Below the pieces are notes generated by a model. The model did no database searches and was not told the origin of the DNA. It saw only the letters and a list, made by a program, of their open reading frames with translations. From positions 1-34,130 of the forward strand of contig CAMBTK010000016.1 in the NCBI GenBank assembly GCA_945870785.1: 34,130 bases of DNA, in the 5' to 3' direction. Positions 1-7,112 of the stretch are shown here, in pieces. How positions within the stretch are numbered: the first letter of the stretch is position 1; the number at the start of each line of letters is the position of its first letter. Position numbers and translations under genes: made by a program. Origin of the DNA: Sulfurimonas crateris. GTDB lineage: Bacteria > Campylobacterota > Campylobacteria > Campylobacterales > Sulfurimonadaceae.

Positions 1-1319
1 GTTGCTTTTTTAAACTCCTCCAAAGTTGAAATTTCACTGTTTTCTATCTGTATAATCAAGTCATTTTTTCTTATTCCAGCTTTAAAAGCTTCACTTTTTT
101 CATCTACGTCAATGACAAAAACACCATTTGCTGAGATGCTTTTTTGCTCTTTTTGCATTTTGTTTAATAGACCTAGTTTTAAGCCTTTGTACTCAAGCTC
201 TCCATTAGTGATACTTTTCTCATTTGTACCAAGAGCTACTTTTGTAGTGAGTATTTTTTTATCTCTTAAGTACTTTACGCTCACCTCTTTTGATGGAGCA
301 AATGCGCCAACTGTGTTTTTTAACTCACTTGCACTTGTAATTTTTTTATCATCAATGGCGATAATTAAATCTCCTCTTTTTAGAGCTGCTTTTGCTGCTG
401 GTGAATTCTCTTCAACTCCTGTTATCAACGCTCCGTAGTTGTTGTTATAAAGAGTGCTCATGTCGCTGTCTATATCCGAGATATTTACTCCAAGATATGC
501 TCTTGTATATTTTCCATTATCTATAAGGCTTGTTGCGACCATTATTACCATATTTGAGGGAATTGCAAACCCGATGCCTACATTTCCGCCTGATTTTGAG
601 ATAATCGCAGAGTTGATTCCTATTAACTGTCCTGCAGAGTTTATAAGTGCGCCACCAGAATTTCCAGGATTTATAGAAGCATCAGTCTGTATAAAATCCT
701 CATATTCGACTATGCCCATACCGCTTCTGCCAGTTGCAGATACTATTCCCTGTGTAATTGTCTCGCCTACTCCAAAAGGGTTTCCAAGTGCAAAAACAAC
801 GTCACCGACTTTTACCTCATCTGAGTTGAAAAACGTTATTGCATTTAAATCTTTTGCTTCAATTTTTATAATTGCCAAATCACTCTTTTCATCTTTGCCG
901 ATAAGTTTTGCAGCATACTCTTTTTTACCACCAGCTATACTTACTATTATCTCATTGGCACCATCTACCACATGGTTGTTTGTGATAATGTATCCATCTT
1001 TTGAGACAACAACTCCAGAACCAAGTGATTGTTCAATTCTCTCTTGTGGAACTTGCCCATAACCTCTAAAAAACTCTCTAAAGAATGGATCGTTATAAAA
1101 CGGATTTGCATTTAATCCAGCACCGCTTATCTCTTTTTTTATAGAGATATTTACAATACTTGTTCTTACATTCTCTAAAATATTGTTGTAAGAGAGTATC
1201 TTATTTTGGCTCGTTGGATATTGGCGCTCTGTAATTTGTGGCGCATATTTAAACTCAACACCATCTTTGGCGTAAACAAATGTTGCTACTATAAGTGATA
1301 ATAAAAAAAGCTTCTTCAC
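1..1319 (-). CDS. degQ: DegQ/HtrA-family periplasmic serine protease (3' end cut by window)
   Basis: This is a periplasmic quality-control protease/chaperone of the HtrA (DegP/DegQ) family. Translation from a GTG at 1319 gives a hydrophobic signal peptide (about residues 1-17, ending near FVYA), then a trypsin-like domain with the triad His116 (TNNHVVDG), Asp147 (KSDLAI) and Ser221 (NPGNSGGAL). A first PDZ domain follows (near NSPAAKAALKRGD), and a second PDZ begins but runs off the window edge at position 1. The GTG is preceded by AAAGGA about 6 bases upstream, which supports this start. The last bases fall inside a codon, so the C-terminus is missing for positional reasons and not because the gene is broken. 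Long plus-strand frames across this region are shadows. The family assignment is secure; DegQ versus DegP naming is conventional. Confidence 0.95.
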   Translation of the reverse strand, partial: MKKLFLLSLIVATFVYAKDGVEFKYAPQITERQYPTSQNKILSYNNILENVRTSIVNISIKKEISGAGLNANPFYNDPFFREFFRGYGQVPQERIEQSLGSGVVVSKDGYIITNNHVVDGANEIIVSIAGGKKEYAAKLIGKDEKSDLAIIKIEAKDLNAITFFNSDEVKVGDVVFALGNPFGVGETITQGIVSATGRSGMGIVEYEDFIQTDASINPGNSGGALINSAGQLIGINSAIISKSGGNVGIGFAIPSNMVIMVATSLIDNGKYTRAYLGVNISDIDSDMSTLYNNNYGALITGVEENSPAAKAALKRGDLIIAIDDKKITSASELKNTVGAFAPSKEVSVKYLRDKKILTTKVALGTNEKSITNGELEYKGLKLGLLNKMQKEQKSISANGVFVIDVDEKSEAFKAGIRKNDLIIQIENSEISTLEEFKKA

Positions 1320-1404
1320 CTTTAATCCTTTGTTTTTTAATCTTAATATGTTATTACTAAATGGTTTACGAAGTGATAATGAAGGGCTAACGAAAGGTAA
1401 ATAT

Positions 1405-1426
1405 GAGGGTTTTAGAATAAACCCTC
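1405..1426 (-). terminator. Hairpin at the end of the purB-nrdA-unknown run
   Basis: Perfect 8-bp arms GAGGGTTT and AAACCCTC enclose a 6-base loop. On the minus strand the first arm lies in the last codons of the 129-residue gene and its stop. The T content that follows (ATATTT) is weak, so this is an imperfect intrinsic terminator. It lies between this gene and degQ, where a transcript end would be expected. Confidence 0.5.
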
Positions 1427-1801
1427 TTGATATTTTAGTGAAGATGATTTTACGTAGCAGATTGAACTTTGTGCGTCTGAGAGATTGTTATAAGCCCCAA
1501 CCATAAAAGCAAACAGCTCATCTTGATAAAGGAGTGTTATACCTTCATCTAAATTTATATGTGTAAGTTTCGAATTTTCAATAATTTTTGCATCACTAAC
1601 AGCGCTGAACTCAAATGTAACTGTTATCCAGTCAAATCCTCTAGCGCTATCTTGAGCTGCTAGAGTAATTTTAATGACGCTAGGAGAGATTATCTCTATT
1701 TGTCGAAGCTCTGAGTCTCTAAAATAATCAAACCTCTTTAAAAAGCTCTCCAGAGAGCTTTTTGATAGAGGTACTAAGTTATTTATTGACAACCTACACA
1801 C
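1412..1801 (-). CDS. Conserved-looking hypothetical protein overlapping nrdA
   Basis: I do not recognise the family. The 129-residue product has no signal peptide or membrane segment and looks like a small alpha/beta soluble protein. It has a basic N-terminal third (FLKRFDYFRDSELRQ), a central strand-rich part (IKITLAAQ, DWITVTFEF) and a C-terminal helix with one cysteine (SSICYVKSS). The GTG at 1801 overlaps the last 19 bases of nrdA in another frame, with GGAG only one base before it; a TTG at 1792 is an alternative start. The overlap implies translational coupling to nrdA, so a role linked to ribonucleotide reductase or nucleotide metabolism is possible but unproven. A hairpin begins at its stop codon. 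Confidence 0.7.
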   Translation of the reverse strand: MCRLSINNLVPLSKSSLESFLKRFDYFRDSELRQIEIISPSVIKITLAAQDSARGFDWITVTFEFSAVSDAKIIENSKLTHINLDEGITLLYQDELFAFMVGAYNNLSDAQSSICYVKSSSLKYQEGLF

Positions 1802-4149
1802 TCCATGCTTCTGTCTTCAACGTCACTTGCCATCTCTGGAGATTGTGAACGTAAGTAGTATGTAGATTTTAAACCAAGCTTCCAAGCCAACATATAGATT
1901 TCATTTAAGTACTTTCCACTTGCTTTATCTAGTGTTATAAAGATGTTTAAACTCTGCCCTTGATCTAACCATTTTTGACGAATAGCTGCTGCTTTTATTA
2001 ACAGAGTTTGGTTTAAATCATACGCAGGAGTATAGTACGCCCAAGTTTCAGGAGATAGTTCAGGTACAACGACTGGTATAAGCCCAGATAGATTCTCTTC
2101 ATACCACTTTCTCTTAAAGACAGGCTCAATTGCTTGAGTTGTTCCAGTTAGTATAGAGATAGAGCTAGTTGGTGCGATTGCCATAAGATAGCCGTTTCTC
2201 ATACCTTGCTTCTTAACTTTTGAACGTAGCTCTTCCCACTCATAAGCTGAAGCAAAAAGTCCGCCACGGTCAACTAAATTTTTAACTTCAGCTGTAGCAT
2301 GATCCATTGGCATAATGCCTTTGCTCCATTTTGAGCCTTCATATTCACTATAAGAGCCTTTTTCTAATGCGATGTCACTAGAGGCTGAGATGGCATTAAA
2401 ACTAACACTCTCCATAACTTCATCTATCTTGTCAAAGTGCTCTTTTGTGCCCCATGATATTCCTTGTTGTGCTAACATTTGAGCCTCGCCCATAACACCT
2501 AGACCTATTGCTCTTGTTTTCATGTTAGTACGTTTTACTTTTTCTATAGGGTAGAAGTTTAAATCTATAACGTTATCAAGAGCGCGAATTGCAATAGGTA
2601 CAATTCTGTCAATATCTTCTTTTGTGTGTACGCGTGATAGATTTACAGAGGCCAAGTTACAAACAGCTGTGTCGCCATTTATCTTCTCTTTCTCAACTAC
2701 ATAAATCTCTCTTCCACCAATAGAATCAAGTGCAGTTACTTTTTTAGCAGGTTTTTTAAGTCCACTATCAACCTCTATAATCTCTTCTTCTTCATAACTA
2801 ACGCTATCACCATTTTCAAAAATAAATTTTATCTTGTAGTGGTTAGGGTTTGTGTTTTGAAAAATCTCTGTACAAAGGTTAGAGCTTCTAATAATCCCAG
2901 AGTGTGAGTTAGGGTTAGCTCTATTTGCGTTATCTTTAAAACACAAGAAAGGTGAACCTGTTTCAAAGTAAGAGGTAAGAATTTTTTTCCAAAGATTTTT
3001 AGCTTTTAATTTCTCTTTTATAATGCTCTCATTTTTCTCAAGTTCTTTATACTTTTTGTTAAACTCTTCCCCATGAAGAGTTGTGAGTTCTCTACAATCG
3101 TATGGGTCAAAAAGAGTCCAAATCGCATCTTCTTCTACTCTTTGCATGAACAAATCATTTAACCAAAGTGCTGGGAAAAGGTCATGGGCACGGCGGCGCT
3201 CTTCACCTGAGTTTTTCTTTAAGTCCAAAAAGTCGTTTATATCAATGTGCCAAGGCTCCATATAAACAGCGATAGCACCTTTTCTAGTTCCCAACTGATC
3301 AACAGCGACTGCAATGTCGTTAGTGATTTTTAAAAATGGAACAGTTCCACCAGCAGCATTTTTATGCCCATCTATGTATGAACCCATTGAACGAACGTTT
3401 GTCCAATCCCAGCCAATTCCCCCGCCAAACTTTGAGAGCATCGCCATTTCAGCGTAAGAGTCAAAAATCCCCTCTATGTTGTCTGGAGTTGAACCTATAT
3501 AACAAGAGCTTAATTGATGTCTAGTTGTTCTTGCATTACTAAGAGTCGGAGTCGCTAACATAACTTCAAAAGTAGAAATCATGTTATAAAACTTGACTGC
3601 CCACTCCTCTCTTTTGGCTTCTCTTTGTGCCAAGAACATAGCAATTGCCATAAACATATGTTGAGGAAGTTCTATCGGGTTGCCACTTCTATCTTTTATA
3701 AGGTATCTGTCATAGAGTGTTTTAACTCCAAGATAGTTAAACTGCATATCACGCTCTGGTTTTATATGCTTTTCTAACTCTTCAAGGTTATACATCTCTT
3801 TTAAACCATATAAAAGTCTGCCCTCTTTTTCGCCTCTCTCAAAGTAGTTCTCTAAAGAGCAGTAGCCAGTAAATCCGTTTACTTCATGGTAGAGATTGAA
3901 TAAAAATAGTCTCGAAGCAACAAATGTCCAGTTTGGAGCATCTATGTCTATCTTGTCAACAGCAGTTTTTATTAGAGTCTGTTGTATCTCTTTAGATGTA
4001 ATTCCATCACGAAAATGAATCTGTGCATCAACTTCTAACTCACTCTGAGATACATTACTTAAGTTCTCAACTGCCGCAGAAGTATATTTTTGGATTTTAG
4101 AAATATCTAGCTTTTCAGTTCTACCGTTTCTTTTTATAATTGTTATCAT
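1783..4149 (-). CDS. nrdA: Class I ribonucleoside-diphosphate reductase, alpha subunit
   Basis: The large subunit of aerobic ribonucleotide reductase converts NDPs to dNDPs with the NrdB radical subunit, which is not in the window. The 788 residues show an N-terminal ATP-cone (about 1-90). The active-site set is present: Cys216 (LSSCYIG), Asn424/Cys426/Glu428 (SNLCTEI) and Cys497 (AVCNLASVNLS). The radical-transfer pair is Tyr764-Tyr765 (STYYLRS), and the C-terminal redox pair is Cys784/Cys787 (ECVGCQ). About 71 residues separate Cys426 from Cys497, versus about 23 in the E. coli enzyme, so a charged insertion of roughly 48 residues sits between two catalytic cysteines. An AGGA stands 6 bases before the ATG. 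purB lies 121 bases upstream on the same strand, and the downstream gene overlaps by 19 bases. Confidence 0.97.
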   Translation of the reverse strand: MITIIKRNGRTEKLDISKIQKYTSAAVENLSNVSQSELEVDAQIHFRDGITSKEIQQTLIKTAVDKIDIDAPNWTFVASRLFLFNLYHEVNGFTGYCSLENYFERGEKEGRLLYGLKEMYNLEELEKHIKPERDMQFNYLGVKTLYDRYLIKDRSGNPIELPQHMFMAIAMFLAQREAKREEWAVKFYNMISTFEVMLATPTLSNARTTRHQLSSCYIGSTPDNIEGIFDSYAEMAMLSKFGGGIGWDWTNVRSMGSYIDGHKNAAGGTVPFLKITNDIAVAVDQLGTRKGAIAVYMEPWHIDINDFLDLKKNSGEERRRAHDLFPALWLNDLFMQRVEEDAIWTLFDPYDCRELTTLHGEEFNKKYKELEKNESIIKEKLKAKNLWKKILTSYFETGSPFLCFKDNANRANPNSHSGIIRSSNLCTEIFQNTNPNHYKIKFIFENGDSVSYEEEEIIEVDSGLKKPAKKVTALDSIGGREIYVVEKEKINGDTAVCNLASVNLSRVHTKEDIDRIVPIAIRALDNVIDLNFYPIEKVKRTNMKTRAIGLGVMGEAQMLAQQGISWGTKEHFDKIDEVMESVSFNAISASSDIALEKGSYSEYEGSKWSKGIMPMDHATAEVKNLVDRGGLFASAYEWEELRSKVKKQGMRNGYLMAIAPTSSISILTGTTQAIEPVFKRKWYEENLSGLIPVVVPELSPETWAYYTPAYDLNQTLLIKAAAIRQKWLDQGQSLNIFITLDKASGKYLNEIYMLAWKLGLKSTYYLRSQSPEMASDVEDRSMECVGCQ

Positions 4150-4172
4150 TTAATTTCCTAAGCTATATGAGA

Positions 4173-4201
4173 GCGCTATTATAAATAATTATACTTAGCG
4201 C
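4173..4201 (-). promoter_or_regulatory. nrdA promoter with inverted repeat GCGCTA-N17-TAGCGC
   Basis: Upstream of nrdA two TATAAT boxes read on the minus strand (4178-4183 and 4188-4193). Both lie within or at the edge of an inverted repeat with arms GCGCTA (4173-4178) and TAGCGC (4196-4201). A third TAGCGC lies at 4254-4259. The arms bracket the -10 boxes, a position suited to an operator controlling nrdA. It does not resemble the usual NrdR box, and the regulator is unknown. Confidence 0.45.
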
Positions 4202-4270
4202 CGATTTTAATTTTGATGTTTATTCTAAACTCTTAATTGCATTAAACAAATAATAGCGCAATTATGTCAT

Positions 4271-5602
4271 TTATTTTCTAAAAACTCTATCAAAAATTCT
4301 CTCTACATTTTTGGTGTAATAGTCATAATTAAAACATTCACGAATTGCCTCTTCGCTAAGAGATGCTCTCAACTCTTCATCCGCTAAAAGATGATTTAGA
4401 TAAAGACTCTCACCCTTTTCATTTGTTGTAGGTTTGCCTTGTTGTATCTCTTCCCAAACTTTCATAGCGTTTCTTTGAACTATGCGGTAAGCATCTTCAC
4501 GGCTAACACCTTTAAGTGGCAACTCTAGTAGAACTCTTTGAGAAAATACTAACCCGCCTGTTAGGTTTAAATTTTTCATCATGTTTTGTGGGTAAACAGT
4601 CAGGTTTGCTATAACGTTATTCATACGGTGTAACATAAAGTCAGTTGTTATAAAACTATCAGGCAACCAAAATCTCTCAGTTGATGAGTGACTTATATCT
4701 CTCTCATGCCAAAGTGCTACATTTTCCATAGCGGGAATCGCATAAGCTCTTATCATTCTAGCAAGACCTGTTATATTTTCCGTTAGTATCGGGTTGCGTT
4801 TATGTGGCATTGCAGATGAGCCTTTTTGCCCTTTTGCAAAATACTCTTCACACTCATAAACTTCAGTTCTTTGCCAGTGACGAACTTGTACTGCAAACTT
4901 TTCAATACTACTTGCCATTAATGCAAGTGCAGTTGCTAGTCTTGCATATCTATCTCTTTGAATAACTTGGTTAGAAGCTGGTGCAGGTTTAAGTCCTAGC
5001 TCTTCACATGTATACTCTTCAAGTTCTAGTGGAGCGTGAGCAAAGTTACCCATCGCCCCGCTAACTTGCCCAACACTTATAACAACAAGTGTTTGCTCAA
5101 GGTTCTCTAAATGTCTAGCCATCTCATCATACCAAACAGCTAACACAAGGCCAAATGTTATTGGTTCTCCATGGATACCATGAGAACGTCCGACCATCAA
5201 AGTCATCTTATGTTCCATCGCTCTCTTCTTGATAGATTCCATAATCATCTTCACATCTTCTATAACCAACTCCAAAGAGCTTTTCATCTGAAGTGCTACT
5301 GCAGTATCAACTGTATCCGAACTTGTCATACCATAGTGAAACCATCTGCTCTCTTCACCGAGAGTTTCAGATACGCTAGTTGTAAATGCTATTAAATCGT
5401 GGCGAGTTACTGCTTCAATCTCATCAATTCTCTCAATGCTAAAACCAGCATTGTCAATTATCTTTTTAGCATCTTCATCTGGGATAAGTCCCAATCTATT
5501 CCAAGCTTTAACAACCGCCTTTTCTACATCCATCCAAGCTTGATATTTTGCTTGCATAGTCCATTTAGAACTCATCTCTTCTCTTGAGTATCTCTCTATC
5601 AT
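4271..5602 (-). CDS. purB: Adenylosuccinate lyase
   Basis: PurB acts twice in purine synthesis: it splits SAICAR to AICAR plus fumarate, and adenylosuccinate to AMP plus fumarate. The 443-residue sequence has the fumarase/aspartase superfamily signature at about residues 261-271 (GSSAMPHKRNP, with the flexible-loop catalytic serine), the histidine motif GRSHGIHGEP near 138-147 and the TSSDTVDT substrate-binding motif near 93-100. Length is normal for the compact bacterial form. A modest AGG lies about 8 bases before the ATG. It is the first gene of a minus-strand run into nrdA and diverges from the pseudouridine synthase gene across 82 bases. Confidence 0.97.
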   Translation of the reverse strand: MIERYSREEMSSKWTMQAKYQAWMDVEKAVVKAWNRLGLIPDEDAKKIIDNAGFSIERIDEIEAVTRHDLIAFTTSVSETLGEESRWFHYGMTSSDTVDTAVALQMKSSLELVIEDVKMIMESIKKRAMEHKMTLMVGRSHGIHGEPITFGLVLAVWYDEMARHLENLEQTLVVISVGQVSGAMGNFAHAPLELEEYTCEELGLKPAPASNQVIQRDRYARLATALALMASSIEKFAVQVRHWQRTEVYECEEYFAKGQKGSSAMPHKRNPILTENITGLARMIRAYAIPAMENVALWHERDISHSSTERFWLPDSFITTDFMLHRMNNVIANLTVYPQNMMKNLNLTGGLVFSQRVLLELPLKGVSREDAYRIVQRNAMKVWEEIQQGKPTTNEKGESLYLNHLLADEELRASLSEEAIRECFNYDYYTKNVERIFDRVFRK

Positions 5603-5684
5603 TTATTCAACCTGATTATTGTAAAATTTGTGTAAAGTTAAGATAATCATTTTACAAAAAATACGCTAATAGAAGGATTAAATA

Positions 5685-6599
5685 TTGCCATTTGTGATTA
5701 AAAAAATATTTGCATCAGAAAAAGAGAGAGCCCTCACTTTTCTAAAAAGAGAACTTTCACTTTCTCAAAGAGATATCCAAAGATTTATAGCGATAGGAAG
5801 AGTCCTTGTAAATAATATACCGATAACAAAACCATCGGACTATTTAGAGGGTGAGGTAGAGTTTATACATTTTAAACCTATATCAAAAGGTTTAACTCCG
5901 CATTTGATAGAAGAGAGGTTTGTTGTTTTTGATAAGCCAAGCGGAATGCTTATCCATCCTCAAAGCAGACATACTGAGTACTCTTTGATAGATGAGTTAA
6001 AAGCTCAGTTTGGAATGGATGCAAACATAGCTCATAGGATAGATCAAGAGACAAGCGGACTTGTTTTGTGTGCAAAGGATAAGAAGAGCGAAGTAGATAT
6101 AAAGATGATGTTTCAAGAGCGAGATATGAAGAAGAAATATCTTGCAATGGTTCATGGTGAACTAAAAGAAGAGCTCCGCATTGATGCTCCACTTTTAAGA
6201 TACGATGATAAGAATAGCCCTCTTGTTAGAATGGTGGTAAAAGTTGATTCAGGCGGTAAAGAGTCTTTAACGTTTGTAAAGCCATTAAAATATTTTTCTG
6301 AGACAAATACAACATTAGTAGAGTGCTCTCCTCATACTGGAAGACAGCATCAGATAAGAGTCCATATGTTTCACATGAAACATCCCATAGTTGGAGACCC
6401 AGTTTATGGTCAGCGTGAAGAGAGCTTAGTTAAGTATTTAGATAGAGAATTGCCTATAGATGAGAGAGTTAAACTAAGTGGTGCAAAAAGATTATTGCTA
6501 CATGCAAATGAGTTAGAGTTTGAACTTTATGGAAAAAACTACAATATCAAAAGCAGTGTGAATTTTGAAGAAATCTGTTTTGATAATATGAAAGTTTAA
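5685..6599 (+). CDS. RluA-family RNA pseudouridine synthase
   Basis: This enzyme isomerises uridine to pseudouridine in structured RNA, probably rRNA. The 304-residue protein has an S4-like N-terminal RNA-binding region (about 20-65; LSLSQRDIQRFIAIGRVLVN) and the RluA catalytic motif AHRIDQETSGL with catalytic Asp120. A conserved C-terminal motif, HTGRQHQIRVH...HPIVGDPVYG, follows. The start is TTG at 5685, supported by AAGGA (5673-5677) 7 bases upstream; no in-frame ATG gives a full-length product. The target base cannot be told from sequence. A parS-like palindrome (6367-6382) lies inside the codons for the conserved HMFHMKH segment, so coding and site constraints overlap there. As I recall, relatives near ksgA-rnj-rlmN also occur in Campylobacter. 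Confidence 0.9.
   Translation: MPFVIKKIFASEKERALTFLKRELSLSQRDIQRFIAIGRVLVNNIPITKPSDYLEGEVEFIHFKPISKGLTPHLIEERFVVFDKPSGMLIHPQSRHTEYSLIDELKAQFGMDANIAHRIDQETSGLVLCAKDKKSEVDIKMMFQERDMKKKYLAMVHGELKEELRIDAPLLRYDDKNSPLVRMVVKVDSGGKESLTFVKPLKYFSETNTTLVECSPHTGRQHQIRVHMFHMKHPIVGDPVYGQREESLVKYLDRELPIDERVKLSGAKRLLLHANELEFELYGKNYNIKSSVNFEEICFDNMKV
6367..6382. promoter_or_regulatory. parS-like palindrome inside the pseudouridine synthase gene
   Basis: The site TGTTTCACATGAAACA has perfect 7-base arms around a central CA. One flanking A/T pair on each side makes it an 18-bp ATGTTTCA..TGAAACAT palindrome. The widely conserved ParB-binding consensus is TGTTTCACGTGAAACA, so 15 of 16 bases match and only the centre differs. 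The site at 9576-9591 is its exact reverse complement. It is in frame as codons for conserved residues, so codon constraint contributes to its presence. ParB binding is inferred, not shown. Confidence 0.65.
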
Positions 6600-6615
6600 A
6601 ATTTACTTATATATA

Positions 6616-6836
6616 TGTGAATAACTTTTGTATGTTTTAGAGACATTGTGATTATTTTAATAACACCATATAATAACAACGTTAAAAAGCCCTACTTTAT
6701 GGGGTATAGTAGAGATATTGTTTTTTATGTTTCAGTCTGAATTTATATAAATTTATTCTTAAATCAGTAACAAATTTTAAAATTTATAGAGTAGTTGCTC
6801 TAGCATTGTTCACATAATAGAGCAATGTGTGAATAA
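6616..6836. promoter_or_regulatory. Cluster of DnaA-box-like sequences
   Basis: TGTGAATAA, the reverse complement of TTATTCACA, occurs at 6616-6624 and 6828-6836. TTGTTCACA (8/9 match) occurs on the plus strand at 6806-6814. TTATTCACA fits the classical TTATNCACA DnaA box, and the TTCAC core is what I recall for Campylobacterota DnaA boxes. The last two are convergent and 13 bases apart, next to the very AT-rich tract. A weaker candidate (7/9) lies at 6647-6655. Function as an origin element, titration site or chance AT-rich matches cannot be settled from sequence alone. Confidence 0.45.
6692..6712 (+). terminator. Possible terminator downstream of the pseudouridine synthase gene
   Basis: CTACTTTAT pairs with GTATAGTAG with one internal mismatch around a GGG loop. 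A six-T run follows about 8 bases later (6721-6726). The gap between stem and T run is longer than usual, and it sits about 90 bases after the stop codon at 6599. Confidence 0.3.
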
Positions 6837-6937
6837 TACTCATTTTATAAATAATAATAACTTTTTTTTATAATGAAATATTTTTTAAGTATTTTTTTGA
6901 GATTTTATTAATAATTGTAAGGTATGATTGTATTCAT

Positions 6938-6976
6938 AAACGACCTCCCTGGTGTGTTGGTCGTTTACTCTTTTTT
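6938..6976 (+). terminator. Hairpin plus T-tract in the intergenic region (terminator or small-RNA 3' end)
   Basis: Perfect 8-bp arms AAACGACC (6938-6945) and GGTCGTTT (6959-6966) enclose a 13-base loop. TTTTTT (6971-6976) follows on the plus strand. It is 340 bases past the nearest upstream stop, so it may instead end a short non-coding transcript. A TATGAT box at 6923-6928 could start such a transcript just before the hairpin. On the minus strand no T-tract follows, so it is a poor terminator for the rlmN operon. Confidence 0.45.
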
Positions 6977-7022
6977 AATGAAGTCTTGTTTTTTAAAGAA
7001 AGTAACTTTTTTTAAAGAAGTT

Positions 7023-7112
7023 TTACTTTGTAGCAGCTTTTATAAATCCTATCACCCCAACTAAAAACACTATTACCAAAAAAACTATTTGAAATATCTC
7101 TACATAACTCAT
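7023..7112 (-). CDS. 29-residue single-pass membrane peptide coupled to rlmN
   Basis: A small frame of 29 codons starts with ATG at 7112, and that ATG overlaps the TGA stop of rlmN (7109-7111) as ATGA. The translation begins MSYVEIFQIV, continues as an uninterrupted hydrophobic stretch (FLVIVFLVGVIGF, about residues 11-23) and ends IKAATK. That is one transmembrane helix with a positively charged tail expected in the cytoplasm. The 4-base overlap is the same arrangement used between the phosphorylase gene and rlmN upstream, which argues for real translational coupling. The family is unknown to me. A role as a membrane-associated regulator or a subunit of something else is speculation. Confidence 0.6.
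   Translation of the reverse strand: MSYVEIFQIVFLVIVFLVGVIGFIKAATK

Larger units (their letters stand above)
6600..7022. other. Gene-free AT-rich intergenic region with DnaA-box-like sequences
   Basis: About 420 bases lie between the plus-strand pseudouridine synthase gene and the minus-strand peptide gene at 7023, and I see no convincing coding frame. Contents in order: TTATTCACA-type sequences, a weak hairpin (6692-6712), an inverted repeat TTGCTCTA (6795-6802) / TAGAGCAA (6818-6825), and a tract at 6841-6920 with only a handful of G or C bases. The tract includes TAATAATAA (6852-6860). A hairpin followed by T residues (6938-6976) comes next. The two flanking genes converge, so no protein-gene promoter is needed here, which makes the organised content harder to explain. 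Confidence 0.7.

Noticed and set aside
112..1062. Two plus-strand frames of 108 and 202 codons
   Set aside because: They lie entirely opposite the DegQ gene, whose catalytic triad and PDZ motifs read cleanly on the minus strand; low-complexity Ser/Pro/Phe-rich products are typical of antisense frames.
6727..6743. TGTTTCAGTCTGAA in the intergenic region as a parS variant
   Set aside because: The left half matches, but the right half and the spacing do not; it is a shorter TTCAG/CTGAA palindrome, probably chance.
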